Part shown: one piece after another, positions 35,031 to 43,464 of the stretch
How the letters are laid out: each line of letters opens with the position of its first letter
Position numbering within the stretch: position 1 is the stretch's first letter
Origin: Glycocaulis alkaliphilus
Lineage (GTDB): Bacteria > Pseudomonadota > Alphaproteobacteria > Caulobacterales > Maricaulaceae
Direction: 5' to 3'
DNA: 64,000 nt
Assembly (NCBI RefSeq): GCF_004000605.1
Contig: NZ_CP018911.1
Location: 1,922,001 to 1,986,000, forward strand
Translations under genes and position numbers: made by a program
The notes under the pieces: generated by a model
What the model was told of the DNA's origin: nothing
Databases searched by the model: none
What the model saw: only the letters and a program-made list of their open reading frames with translations

Positions 35031-35789
35031 ATGCGGCAACAGATTGCCATCGACGCGCGCGGCGAACCGGCTAAAAGTCGGGCCATGGCAACCCGTACCA
35101 GAACCCGTCCGCAGAACCGCCGCGGCGAAAAGACCCGCGCATCCCTGCTGGACGCCGCAGAATCGCTCTTCGCCGAGACCGGATTTCACGCCGTGACCGT
35201 GCGCGAAATTGCACGCAAGGCAGGCGCCGATCCCGCGCTGGTGACGTATTATTTCGGCGGCAAGCGCGAGCTGTTCGACGAGGTGCTGCTGCGGCGCGCC
35301 ACCGAGCTGAACGCCATCCGCCTGAAAGAACTCGAAGAGCTGGAGGCCAAGGCAGGCCCTGATGGCCCGACGGTGGAGGAGATCATCAACGCCTTCACCC
35401 ACCCCCTGCTGGACCGCACCGCCAATGGCGGGCCAGGCTGGAAGAGCTATTTTGCGCTGATCGGCCAGATCACCAATACGCCCGAATGGGGCGCGGCGGT
35501 GATGAACAAGTATTTCGATCCCATCGTGATCCGGTTTCTCGAAGCGCTGCGTCCGAAAATCCCGGACTGCACGGAAGAAGACCTGTTCTGGAGCTATCAC
35601 TTCCTGTCGGGCGTGCTGGTGCTCACCTTCGCGCAGACGGGCCGGATAGATGTGCTGTCGAAGGGCCTTTGCAAGTCATCGGACATCGCCAGCGTCCACG
35701 AGCGCATGCCCGGCTTCATCGCCGCTGGCATATTGTACCTGCAGGAGCGCTCACGGGCGCAAAAGAATGGCGGAGCTGACAATACATGA
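35031..35789 (+). CDS. TetR-family transcriptional regulator
   Basis: 252 residues from the ATG at 35031, which has GAGGAG just upstream; other in-frame ATGs lie both sides. The N-terminal HTH (about 35-80) reads RASLLDAAESLFAETGFHAVTVREIARKAGADPALVTYYFGGKRELF, the TetR consensus. The C-terminal ligand domain has WKSYFALIGQITNTPEWG and the FWSYHFLSGVLVLTF helix. It overlaps the next gene by 4 bp, forming an operon with two hydrolases, and is divergent from the receptor. It likely represses both arms until a ligand appears. Confidence 0.9.
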   Translation: MRQQIAIDARGEPAKSRAMATRTRTRPQNRRGEKTRASLLDAAESLFAETGFHAVTVREIARKAGADPALVTYYFGGKRELFDEVLLRRATELNAIRLKELEELEAKAGPDGPTVEEIINAFTHPLLDRTANGGPGWKSYFALIGQITNTPEWGAAVMNKYFDPIVIRFLEALRPKIPDCTEEDLFWSYHFLSGVLVLTFAQTGRIDVLSKGLCKSSDIASVHERMPGFIAAGILYLQERSRAQKNGGADNT

Positions 35790-36658
35790 GCGGGTTTACC
35801 CAGCACTTCCATACGGCGCCTGACGGCATCAGGACCGCCTTTCGTCACTATGAGCCTGACCAGCCCAGCGGCGCCCTGCCGGTGGTCTGCCTGCACGGCC
35901 TGACCCGTAACAGCAAGGATTTCGAGGAAGTCGCGCCGCGCATAGCGGCATCAGGACGCCGCGTCATCGCCGTTGATGTGCGCGGGCGGGGCCTGTCAGA
36001 CCGGGGCACACCACCCGAAAGCTATAGCCCGCAGGTCTATGTCGAGGATCTGTTCGGCCTGCTCGATCAGGAAGGCATTGAGCGCTTCGTTGCGGTGGGC
36101 ACCTCGATGGGCGGCATCATGACCATGATCGCGGCTGCGATGCGCCCGGACATGGTGGCAGGCGCGGTACTGAACGATATAGGCCCTGAGCTGGACCCGG
36201 CAGGCCTCAATCGCATTGCGGGATATGTCGGCCGGGCCAAGGGTCCTATGGATAGCTGGCAGGAAGCCGCCGCCGCCGTGCGCGCCGTCAATGGCGAGGC
36301 CTTCCCCGACGAAACAGGCGAGGCATTCTGGCTGGCATTTGCCCGGCGCACCTGCCGTGAAATGCCGGATGGACGGGTCGAGCTGGATTACGATCCCGCT
36401 ATAGCCGCACCTTTCCGCGAACCGGAAGGCGCAGCGCCGCCCGATATGTGGCCGCTGTTCGATGCTCTGTCGCCGGTGCCGGTACTGGGGATACGCGGCG
36501 CGATCAGCGATCTGCTCTCGCCGGAGGTTTTCCAGGCGATGGGGAAACGTCACCCGCGCTTTACAGGTGTTGAAGTGCCGCGCGTTGGCCACGCGCCTCT
36601 CTTGACCGAAACTCACGCCCGCGACGCGATTGACGCGTTTCTGAGAGATACCGACTGA
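35786..36658 (+). CDS. Alpha/beta hydrolase
   Basis: 290 residues, cytoplasmic. The oxyanion HG is in VVCLHGLTRNSKDFEE, VIAVDVRGRGLSDR follows, the nucleophile elbow is GTSMGGIM with Ser near 107, and the late His is in VPRVGHAPLLTE, with an acidic residue in GAISDLLSPE. The substrate is unknown; relatives are esterases, epoxide hydrolases or C-C hydrolases. It is translationally coupled to tetR upstream and overlaps the next hydrolase (TGATG), so it belongs to the regulated unit. Confidence 0.88.
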   Translation: MSGFTQHFHTAPDGIRTAFRHYEPDQPSGALPVVCLHGLTRNSKDFEEVAPRIAASGRRVIAVDVRGRGLSDRGTPPESYSPQVYVEDLFGLLDQEGIERFVAVGTSMGGIMTMIAAAMRPDMVAGAVLNDIGPELDPAGLNRIAGYVGRAKGPMDSWQEAAAAVRAVNGEAFPDETGEAFWLAFARRTCREMPDGRVELDYDPAIAAPFREPEGAAPPDMWPLFDALSPVPVLGIRGAISDLLSPEVFQAMGKRHPRFTGVEVPRVGHAPLLTETHARDAIDAFLRDTD

Positions 36659-37593
36659 TGCGCAACGCTCTTCTCACCCTTCTCGGCATACTCCTCCTGC
36701 TGGGCGTTGCCGCCATCGCGCTCTTCGCCTGGCTGACCCGCACGCCCGAACCGGCCGAGCCCCCTGCCCCATCTGCCGGGGAGCGCATGGTGGACGCCGC
36801 CGGCATGAGCTGGCGGGTGCGCGAGGACGGCCCTGCAGGCGCGCCTGCCATCGTCCTCATCCACGGCTTTTCGCACTCTCTGGAGAGCTTTGACGGCTGG
36901 GCCGAGGCCCTTTCTGACAGCTACCGCGTCATCCGCTTTGACCTGCCCGGCCACGGGGTCACCGGCCCGCATCCTGATGGCGCCTATTCCAACGAAGACA
37001 CGGCAGCCCAGGTCGCCGAACTTCTGGACGCGCTAGAACTGGACAGATTTGTCATCGGCGGCAGCTCGCTGGGTGGGCTGGTGTCATGGCGCTATGCCGC
37101 CGCCCATCCTGAACGCGTCGCAGGCCTCGTTCTGGTCAGCCCCGGCGGCTACTCGATCAATAATGTCGGAGACGAGCCCGTAGAGGTGCCCGTCCCGGTA
37201 CAGCTCTATCTGCGCCTCGCCCCGGATGCCGGTATCCGCATGGCCACGCAGACATTATACGGCGACCCGTCACGCCTGACCGAGGAACGTATCGCCCAGA
37301 TCGGCCAGATGATGCGCCAGCCCGGCATCGGTGAAGCCCTCATTGCCCGGCTGCAGCAATTCACCCTGCCCGACCCGGAACCCGTGCTCGCCACCATAGA
37401 CGCCCCTGCCCTCATATTATGGGGAACGGCGGACACAGTTGTTCCGGCGAGCCACGGCGCGCGCTTTGAAAACGTCATGCCCGATGCCCGCCTTGTTACC
37501 TATGACGGCGCTGGCCATGCGCTGATGGAGGAATACCCGGCCGAGACGTCAGCCGATGTGCGGGCGTTTCTTGAGGGTATTGGCTGGGAGTAA
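36658..37593 (+). CDS. Membrane-anchored alpha/beta hydrolase
   Basis: 311 residues. An N-terminal hydrophobic helix (LLTLLGILLLLGVAAIALFAWL) probably anchors it in the inner membrane with the catalytic domain in the periplasm. The domain has IVLIHGFSHSLESFDGW, VIRFDLPGHGVTGP, the nucleophile GGSSLGGLVSW, an Asp in LILWGTADTVVP and a His in YDGAGHALMEE. All triad members are visible. As the second hydrolase of the tetR operon it may act on the incoming substrate in the periplasm before transport. That order of events is inferred. Confidence 0.88.
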   Translation: MRNALLTLLGILLLLGVAAIALFAWLTRTPEPAEPPAPSAGERMVDAAGMSWRVREDGPAGAPAIVLIHGFSHSLESFDGWAEALSDSYRVIRFDLPGHGVTGPHPDGAYSNEDTAAQVAELLDALELDRFVIGGSSLGGLVSWRYAAAHPERVAGLVLVSPGGYSINNVGDEPVEVPVPVQLYLRLAPDAGIRMATQTLYGDPSRLTEERIAQIGQMMRQPGIGEALIARLQQFTLPDPEPVLATIDAPALILWGTADTVVPASHGARFENVMPDARLVTYDGAGHALMEEYPAETSADVRAFLEGIGWE

Positions 37594-37596
37594 GCC

Positions 37597-38673
37597 CTAC
37601 CCCTCGAACACGATTTCCGGCGCCGGGCGGTTCGCGGTCCGGGCCGTCTCCAGCATGGCGCTGGCGGCGCGTTCAAACGCACCGGCCAGCGGCCCGTCTT
37701 CCAGCGCGACAAGGCGGCCCTCATCGCTGGCAACCCGCAAGGACGGGTGAAGCGGTATCTCGCCCAGAAACGGCACGCCCATCATCTCCGCCTCTGCGCG
37801 CACGCCGCCGCGCCCGAAAATCTCGCTTCCCTCTCCGCAATGCGGGCACAGGAAGAAGCTCATATTCTCGATCATGCCGAGCACCGGGATTTCGGTACGC
37901 TCAAACAGGGCCATTGCCTTGCGCGCATCGTCCAGCGCCACAGTCTGCGGCGTGGAGACGATCACCGCGCCGCTGATCGGCACGCCTTGCGCGATGGCAA
38001 GCTGGGCATCGCCAGTGCCGGGCGGCATGTCGATGATGAGAACGTCCAGAGGGCCATCACCGCCATCCCAGTCCACTTCGGTCAGGAACTGTCGGATTGC
38101 GCCCGTCACCATCGGGCCGCGCCAGACGACCGGCTCGCGGCTTCCCACCAGAAACCCGGTCGAAACCAGCTTCACGCCGTGGGCGCGAAGCGGCTCAATA
38201 CCGGCATCTGTCTTGCGCAGGCCCGGCGCATCCGTGAGGCCGAAGAGGCGCGGCGCGCTGGGCCCGAACACATCGGCGTCCACCAGCCCGGTGCGCAGCC
38301 CCAGCCTGACACACGCACCGGCCAGATTGGCCGCCACGGTCGACTTGCCGACCCCGCCCTTTCCCGAGCCAACGGCGATAATCAGCCCGGCCGGCGCTTT
38401 CGCACGGGCAGGAGCACTGCGTTTGGTAGCAGCCGCAGGCTGGCGTTCGGTTTCCACGATGACCCTCACCCGCTCAATGCCATCAAGTGCCAGCAGAGCC
38501 GTTTCAACGCGGCTGCGTAGCCCCGCCTCATCGCCGCCGTCAGCATGCGCAGGCGGAGAGAGGATGATGGTGGCTATGCCTGAGCGCACATCGAGCGCGG
38601 AAACGCGTGCGCTCACCTCGGGAAACTGCGTTTCGAGGGTGTGGCGGAGAGTACGGGCTGAATCGTCCTGCAT
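37597..38673 (-). CDS. apbC: Mrp/ApbC-family Fe-S cluster carrier ATPase
   Basis: 358 residues from the ATG at 38673. The N-terminal MIP18/DUF59-like domain (about 1-85) is followed by a P-loop with the deviant Walker A AVGSGKGGVGKSTVAANLA. PRLFGLTDAPG and LIIDMPPGTGDAQLA follow, with the cluster-binding C-x2-C in FFLCPHCGEGSEIFG. It loads 4Fe-4S clusters onto apoproteins in the cytosol. It is convergent with the hydrolase operon, three bases between stops, and not functionally linked to it. Confidence 0.93.
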   Translation of the reverse strand: MQDDSARTLRHTLETQFPEVSARVSALDVRSGIATIILSPPAHADGGDEAGLRSRVETALLALDGIERVRVIVETERQPAAATKRSAPARAKAPAGLIIAVGSGKGGVGKSTVAANLAGACVRLGLRTGLVDADVFGPSAPRLFGLTDAPGLRKTDAGIEPLRAHGVKLVSTGFLVGSREPVVWRGPMVTGAIRQFLTEVDWDGGDGPLDVLIIDMPPGTGDAQLAIAQGVPISGAVIVSTPQTVALDDARKAMALFERTEIPVLGMIENMSFFLCPHCGEGSEIFGRGGVRAEAEMMGVPFLGEIPLHPSLRVASDEGRLVALEDGPLAGAFERAASAMLETARTANRPAPEIVFEG

Positions 38674-38876
38674 GGCCTGCTCATAAACCAGCCAGGCTCG
38701 CGCATCCACCGGAAGTGGCCGCTGTCATTATGGTTAATTTTTCAGGATCAATTCGAGCGTTCGTGCGTTTCCCCTTTCGGACCACTGCCCGCACGGTTAT
38801 GGTTAACAGATGATTACCGTGTGCGGGCTGAGGGGAAACGCCAGCTACGGTGTTTGGGAGGGGAGTGCGAATCAAT

Positions 38877-40631
38877 ATGTCGAGGGAGGGTGAATCCCGG
38901 TATTCGCGGCGGCAGGACGACCCGGTCAGTCCTATGGTCGTGCTATTGTCGGTCATCGTCCTGCTCGTCATCATCCTGATCGCGGGCTATGTGATGTGGC
39001 CCTGCAGCGACCGGCCGGGCAGTTTCAAACCCTGCCAGATCGACCGTTTCCTGCTGCGCACGGCGGTTGCTGACGCGTGCTTGCGCGAAGGCCAGAGCCG
39101 CTACGTGGACACGGCACCTATCCGGGTGCCGTCACGCTACCGGGACCGCCGCAGCCAGTCATCCAGCTTCACGGCATTTGGCGCGGCCACTCTGGATAGT
39201 CTTCCGCCATACACGGCCACTGCCGTCAGCGGCCGCTCATTGCGCCAGCGCCAGGGCGAGAACATCAACTGTCCTGGCGTTACTGAAACACTGATCCCTG
39301 TTGGAACCGACAGGTTCTCCGCGGCACGCGGCATGCTCGAATATGAAGCAGAGCTGGTGCTCTACCGTCTTCTCGTGGTCGAGCGCCGCCCGATGAGCCT
39401 GCGTGAGACCTACCCTTTCCTGCCTCAGCGCGATGCCGCCACGATCGAGCGGGTAATCCGGCTCAACATTGACGACATCCGGTCGCGCGGCGGCACATAC
39501 CCGCCCCGGCCCTGGTATGTGCGCTGGGATTTGTGCGGCTATGACGACAATGATGATCGCCGCCCCCGCGCCGCGCTGTTCATCGATCCCGAGCGGGATT
39601 CCTTCGAGTGCATGTCACGCGAGAACGCCGCACGGCTATATGCCGAAGGCGCGCGCTACTGGCTCCTGCTGGGCGATGCAGAACTGGCCCGCAGCGATGT
39701 CCAGTGCGTCTGGGACAGCGAATATGACGGGTTCTGCCCCGGCGGCTACCGCGACGGCTATACCTATCTGCGCCATGGCAGTTTCGAGCCGGCGCCCACC
39801 GCGCTTGATCTTGCAATGCAGAACTGGCGCCGCGCTTCTGACTGGGGCCGCGTCTTCGGGGCGCAGGCCTCCCTGATGGCCCAGCGGCGGCTGCAGGCGC
39901 ACACCGTGCAGTGCCAGAGCTCGCTGGACGGATCGAGCCTGCGGCGCATCTCACGCTTCGGTCCGGACGGTATTGGCGAGGTTATCCGCCTGTCCTTGCG
40001 CCAGCGCGCGCTCGCTTCGCTTGGCTATCATTCAGGTGCGGTTGACGGCTATTACGGCCCGGAAACGCGCGAGGCGGTGCGTGGCTTCCAGCGCGAGCTG
40101 GGCTTTGACGAGACGGGCGCGCTCACCCCGCGCCAGACCACCCTGCTGATCTGCCATTCCGCCCAGACCGCAAGGGAGGCCAGCGTGCAGAACACGCTTG
40201 GCATCATGTACGCCACGGGGCTGGGCGTGGAGCAGAACACCGATCTGGCGCTGGAATGGCTGGAGACCGCCGCCCGGCGCAATGACCCGGATGCCTATTT
40301 CAACCTCGCCATCATCTACGGGACCGGCGCCGTGCTCGGCAGCTATAATCTGTGCGGCATTATCGAGAATTTCGAGCGCGCCGAATCCTATCTGGCCGAG
40401 GCGGCCCGGCTGGGCCATCCGGTTGCGCGCCGCTGGCGGGCGAGCCCGGAGTATAACCGCCTGCCCTCCCCCCGCGCGCGCTGGCAAACCATCTCCGAGC
40501 GCATCCGCTCGGCCGCCATCGAGGGCGGAGGGTTTTTCTATCTCGAATGGGAAGACCGCAATGTGCGCCTCCCCGACATTGATCTTCTACCGCCCGGCTG
40601 CCTTGAGGCCGAGCGCTTCCAGGGGGGCTGA
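38877..40631 (+). CDS. Exported/anchored peptidoglycan-binding and Sel1-repeat protein
   Basis: About 584 residues from the ATG at 38877; GTGs at 38850 and 38865 are alternatives. There is one transmembrane helix near the N-terminus (MVVLLSVIVLLVIILIAGYVMW), so the rest is periplasmic. A large unassigned Cys-containing region (about 50-370) leads to a PG_binding_1 domain (LASLGYHSGAVDGYYGPETREAVRGFQRELGF) and then Sel1-like repeats (NTLGIMYATGLGVEQNTDLALEWLETAA, then AYFNLAIIYGTGAV). It probably tethers to the cell wall and recruits a partner. It is followed by a lipoprotein gene 61 bp on, a likely operon. Confidence 0.8.
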   Translation: MSREGESRYSRRQDDPVSPMVVLLSVIVLLVIILIAGYVMWPCSDRPGSFKPCQIDRFLLRTAVADACLREGQSRYVDTAPIRVPSRYRDRRSQSSSFTAFGAATLDSLPPYTATAVSGRSLRQRQGENINCPGVTETLIPVGTDRFSAARGMLEYEAELVLYRLLVVERRPMSLRETYPFLPQRDAATIERVIRLNIDDIRSRGGTYPPRPWYVRWDLCGYDDNDDRRPRAALFIDPERDSFECMSRENAARLYAEGARYWLLLGDAELARSDVQCVWDSEYDGFCPGGYRDGYTYLRHGSFEPAPTALDLAMQNWRRASDWGRVFGAQASLMAQRRLQAHTVQCQSSLDGSSLRRISRFGPDGIGEVIRLSLRQRALASLGYHSGAVDGYYGPETREAVRGFQRELGFDETGALTPRQTTLLICHSAQTAREASVQNTLGIMYATGLGVEQNTDLALEWLETAARRNDPDAYFNLAIIYGTGAVLGSYNLCGIIENFERAESYLAEAARLGHPVARRWRASPEYNRLPSPRARWQTISERIRSAAIEGGGFFYLEWEDRNVRLPDIDLLPPGCLEAERFQGG

Positions 40632-40692
40632 CGATGGCTTCGCAATCACTGCCGGGGCCTTTGCGCCAAACACAAGTTGAAGGATGTACGCC

Positions 40693-41379
40693 ATGAGCCT
40701 GGTCCGGATTTCAGCCTCTCTCGTGAGCTTGTCACTGCTGGCCGCCTGCGCAGCACCCCAGCAATCGGTCCCGGCGCGCGATATTCACGCACTCGAAACC
40801 GCGGAGCGCATCTGCAATATCGGCAGCCTGACGCAGGAGTATAACCGCCTGCGCAACGAGGCGCGCACCGTGGTGACGCCCTCGCACTGGACGTCGAACT
40901 GGATACTCGCCCCCTGGCCGGGAAGCTATGTCGACAGCCATTCCAGCCAGTCCTCAAGCCGCAGCGAGGATGTGAGCATCCGTCCGCCTTTCGGCCCCTC
41001 CACGCCCACCATTGATCTGGTACGCACCTTCGAGGTCGATCTGGACGCGTCCTACCGGGCATCCACCTCGTCCTGTCAGGCCTATGCCGCCTGCATGTAT
41101 CAGAACCGCTATAATGAGGGTTACTGCCAGCGCTCGGCCGCCGACTGGCAGATCGCACAGGAGCGGTTCCAGAGCCTCTCCTACCGCCTCGCTGACGTGC
41201 GTGTGCAGATGGCCCAGATCTGCCCGGACTGCCCGCCGGCCATCATCGTCCCCGGCCATCGCCGTTATGGCCATGGACATGGCTATCCGCCCCGTCACTA
41301 CGCGCCCTACCGGCGCGCGCGTGATTGCGAGGATTATATCGGCGGGGTGTTCACCACCAGCTCCTGCAGGCGCTACTAG
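40693..41379 (+). CDS. Uncharacterised Cys-rich lipoprotein
   Basis: 228 residues from the ATG at 40693, with AAGGATG at suitable spacing; the ATG three codons upstream overlaps that site. A lipobox LLAAC follows a short signal. The mature part has paired cysteines (SSCQAYAACMYQNRYNEGYC, then ICPDC) suggesting disulfides. A His/Gly/Tyr/Arg-rich C-terminus (HRRYGHGHGYPPRHYAPYRR) could bind metal or be surface-exposed. No family was recognised. It is downstream of the peptidoglycan-binding protein and may act with it in the envelope. Confidence 0.7.
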   Translation: MSLVRISASLVSLSLLAACAAPQQSVPARDIHALETAERICNIGSLTQEYNRLRNEARTVVTPSHWTSNWILAPWPGSYVDSHSSQSSSRSEDVSIRPPFGPSTPTIDLVRTFEVDLDASYRASTSSCQAYAACMYQNRYNEGYCQRSAADWQIAQERFQSLSYRLADVRVQMAQICPDCPPAIIVPGHRRYGHGHGYPPRHYAPYRRARDCEDYIGGVFTTSSCRRY

Positions 41380-41505
41380 CCTGTTGGCCGGGCCTTGAGG
41401 GTGGATGATCAGGCGGGGCACCGCGCGTGTCCCGCCGGCGCTTTGACAGCCATGGCAGATATATAGGCTTGATCGCGCTTTGCCTTAGCGGCTAAACCGG
41501 CCAGT

Positions 41506-41596
41506 GGAGAGGTGGCCGAGTGGTCGAAGGCGCTCCCCTGCTAAGGGAGTATACCTCAAAAGGGTATCGTGGGTTCGAATCCCATCCTCTCCGCCA
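41506..41596 (+). tRNA. tRNA-Ser (anticodon GCU)
   Basis: Acceptor GGAGAGG pairs with CCTCTCC. Anticodon stem CTCCC/GGGAG holds the loop CTGCTAA with GCT. A long class II variable arm (TATACCTCAAAAGGGTATC), T-arm GGGTTCGAATCCC, discriminator G and encoded CCA (41594-41596) complete it. The length is 91 nt. Confidence 0.97.
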
Positions 41597-42543
41597 GATT
41601 TCCCAAGCAAGACGCACCGATAAGGCGCGGATTTCAACAACAGTTTCTCAACATTAGCCTTCCCGTTCGATCTCTGACATCGCGATCTGCTAAACATTTT
41701 GCTGCACATTTGCGGCTCGGAGCGATGATTATCACCCGGCGTGGGAGCACGTTTAATCTCTTCCGGCGGGCGCCGAAGTGCTAGCAGCGAGTGGAAAAGT
41801 GCGCCACGATCTGGATCAGCCTGCGCACCGATCTTGAAGGTGAGGCGCAGCGCAAGGCTCCGGCCGCGCAGCGTCTGATAGGGGCAGTTTGAGAAGCGCG
41901 GCCCCTGCAAGAAGCGTAGTGCTTACACTTCAAACAGAGACACTCCCGCCCTGCACTTTCACTTTTCGTGCCTGATGCGCCTCTGATCAGCAAACCGCGC
42001 GCCGGTTGGCAATCTTGATGAGGAGCGCCAACGGTTGGTGCCGCCCACGATACGTCTACCTGGAAACCAGGTTCCAGCCTCAGTTTCAGAAGAGCACCCC
42101 GCTTGTTGGCATGCGAGCCGGGATTCTGGCCCGGACCAATTTAACAATGCGACTTATTCGCGATACAGATTAATGCCTGTGAAAATGCTCAACCCATGAA
42201 TATTGAATGATAATGCCTATAAGATGCGCGGCATTTTCATCAATATTATTGATCTCATGCGCAGGAAGCACGCATGGTAAATAAACATCTATCCCAGATT
42301 CTTTACTTTAATTTGAATATGAAGCGATTGGATCGGATCATACTGGGCAGAGCAATATAGTCAAAATCTCTCTGGACCGGCAGCCACAAGCGCACTGCAA
42401 TCAATCGCTAGTATTTGCAGTATCGTACACGGAGTTAAGTGCATCAATCCAGACTACGCCTATGGCTGGAGAAGAATTGTGGAGACGAGTATATTTCAAG
42501 TGGAAACCCATGGGCGGATATTTGTTATCGAAGGAGCTTCTAG
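41597..42543. other. Gene-poor, partly AT-rich region after tRNA-Ser
   Basis: About 950 bp with no supportable gene. The first 500 bp have ordinary composition. From about 42140 to 42450 the sequence becomes clearly AT-rich (for example TAATGCCTATAAGATGCG and TTCATCAATATTATTG), unlike the rest of the window. The 3' end of tRNA-Ser is a common integration target, but no integrase and no repeat of the tRNA end was seen within view. It may be a decayed insertion or a long regulatory leader for the exported protein that follows. Confidence 0.5.
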
Positions 42544-43152
42544 ATGAACAGAAAAGCAATGTTCACTGGTGGTGTTTTCGCCATCAGCCTCTCGATTTGC
42601 CTTCCCGCTTCACTCGCTACCCCCCCTGCACTGAGGGCGGACACCGTGGACGAGATTGCGCTCGCCCGTGTCCAGACCCACGCAAACACGTACCGGGATC
42701 CTTTGCTGGAAACAGTGTTGGACGCGACCGGTTGCCACGCACAGGAATGGGCAACACATGGTCATATGCCCATGTTTGCAAATGGCGTTCTGATCGAAAT
42801 TCCGGAAACCTTGTGGGGTTCAAGGGTGATGGCGGTCTGCCAAGACGGAATCAGTTACGCATTCAGCTCGGCGCGGACGGGCACGGTCCAGGTCGATGAT
42901 CACGAGTATGGCGTGGGGGTGCGGCTGGCCGAGAACCGGGAATTGAGCAGCAGCTTTGCGGGCTACCCTGCCGAGTTCATCTCCGGGGCCGCGGTCGATG
43001 GACGCACCTGGACAGGAATTGTCTGGCAAGCCGATCCGAATACGCAATTCCGCATCCAGACCTCAGACCATGGCGAGCGTGCCCAGGACGCGTCCACGGC
43101 TATTGAAGCCATGGTCCAACTGGCGATCACAGCGATAGAATCCCAAGGCTGA
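42544..43152 (+). CDS. Uncharacterised exported protein
   Basis: 202 residues. The signal peptide MNRKAMFTGGVFAISLSICL plus PASLA suggests secretion to the periplasm. The mature protein has two cysteines (ATGCHAQEW and MAVCQDG), probably a disulfide, and a C-terminal helix EAMVQLAITAIES. Strand-rich middle segments (GVLIEIPETLWGSRVMAV, VQVDDHEYGVGVRL) hint at a beta-fold domain. There is no recognised family. GAAGGAG precedes the ATG. It stands between an AT-rich gap and the iron-type receptor; its codon use is less GC-extreme than its neighbours. Confidence 0.7.
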   Translation: MNRKAMFTGGVFAISLSICLPASLATPPALRADTVDEIALARVQTHANTYRDPLLETVLDATGCHAQEWATHGHMPMFANGVLIEIPETLWGSRVMAVCQDGISYAFSSARTGTVQVDDHEYGVGVRLAENRELSSSFAGYPAEFISGAAVDGRTWTGIVWQADPNTQFRIQTSDHGERAQDASTAIEAMVQLAITAIESQG

Positions 43153-43398
43153 GACCCGATCATATCCAGACGGCCACGACGGCTGTGACTGATAGAAAGT
43201 TGGCACAGCGCCAGCCTGACGGAGACCGCTGCCATTATTGCCCTCGCCTGCCGTGAAAGAGTTATGTGCCCGGCGCAGGCCAGCAGGCGCGGCGGCGGCG
43301 TCAGTTGTATTGCCTGTGACCCCACCCCGTGATCGGTGACACTTGGTGCATTGTGACGAGATCAAAACCGCCACGCATGCCCGGCTGTTTTCCATGCG

Positions 43399-43422
43399 TT
43401 GCGAATGAGAATGATTCTCGTT
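43399..43422. promoter_or_regulatory. Fur-like iron box upstream of TonB receptor
   Basis: The sequence TTGCGAATGAGAATGATTCTCGTT holds a near-perfect dyad, AATGAGAATGATTCTCGTT, close to the classical GATAATGATAATCATTATC pattern in spacing and core. It lies about 45 bp before the receptor start, in promoter position, and predicts iron-dependent repression. Nothing else recognisable lies in the 312-bp gap 43153-43464. Confidence 0.7.
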
Positions 43423-43464
43423 ACTAGCTAAACCCCTCGTAACCGGTAGAGGGGATTGAACCTG

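Noticed and set aside
41569-41784. Plus-strand open frame starting MGSNPILSA
   Set aside because: Starts within the tRNA-Ser T-arm, a common false start; no coding support beyond.
41485-41910. Minus-strand open frame containing EDGIRTHDTLLRYTPLA
   Set aside because: Classic antisense translation of a tRNA-Ser gene; the motif falls exactly on the tRNA.
41959-42147. 62-codon minus-strand open frame in the gap after tRNA-Ser
   Set aside because: No ribosome site, no domain and atypical composition; it cannot be supported as a gene.
41597-43464. Possible genomic island with integrase at tRNA-Ser
   Set aside because: Only composition change is seen; no integrase, transposase or att repeat within the window, so it is kept as a lead and not annotated as a mobile element.
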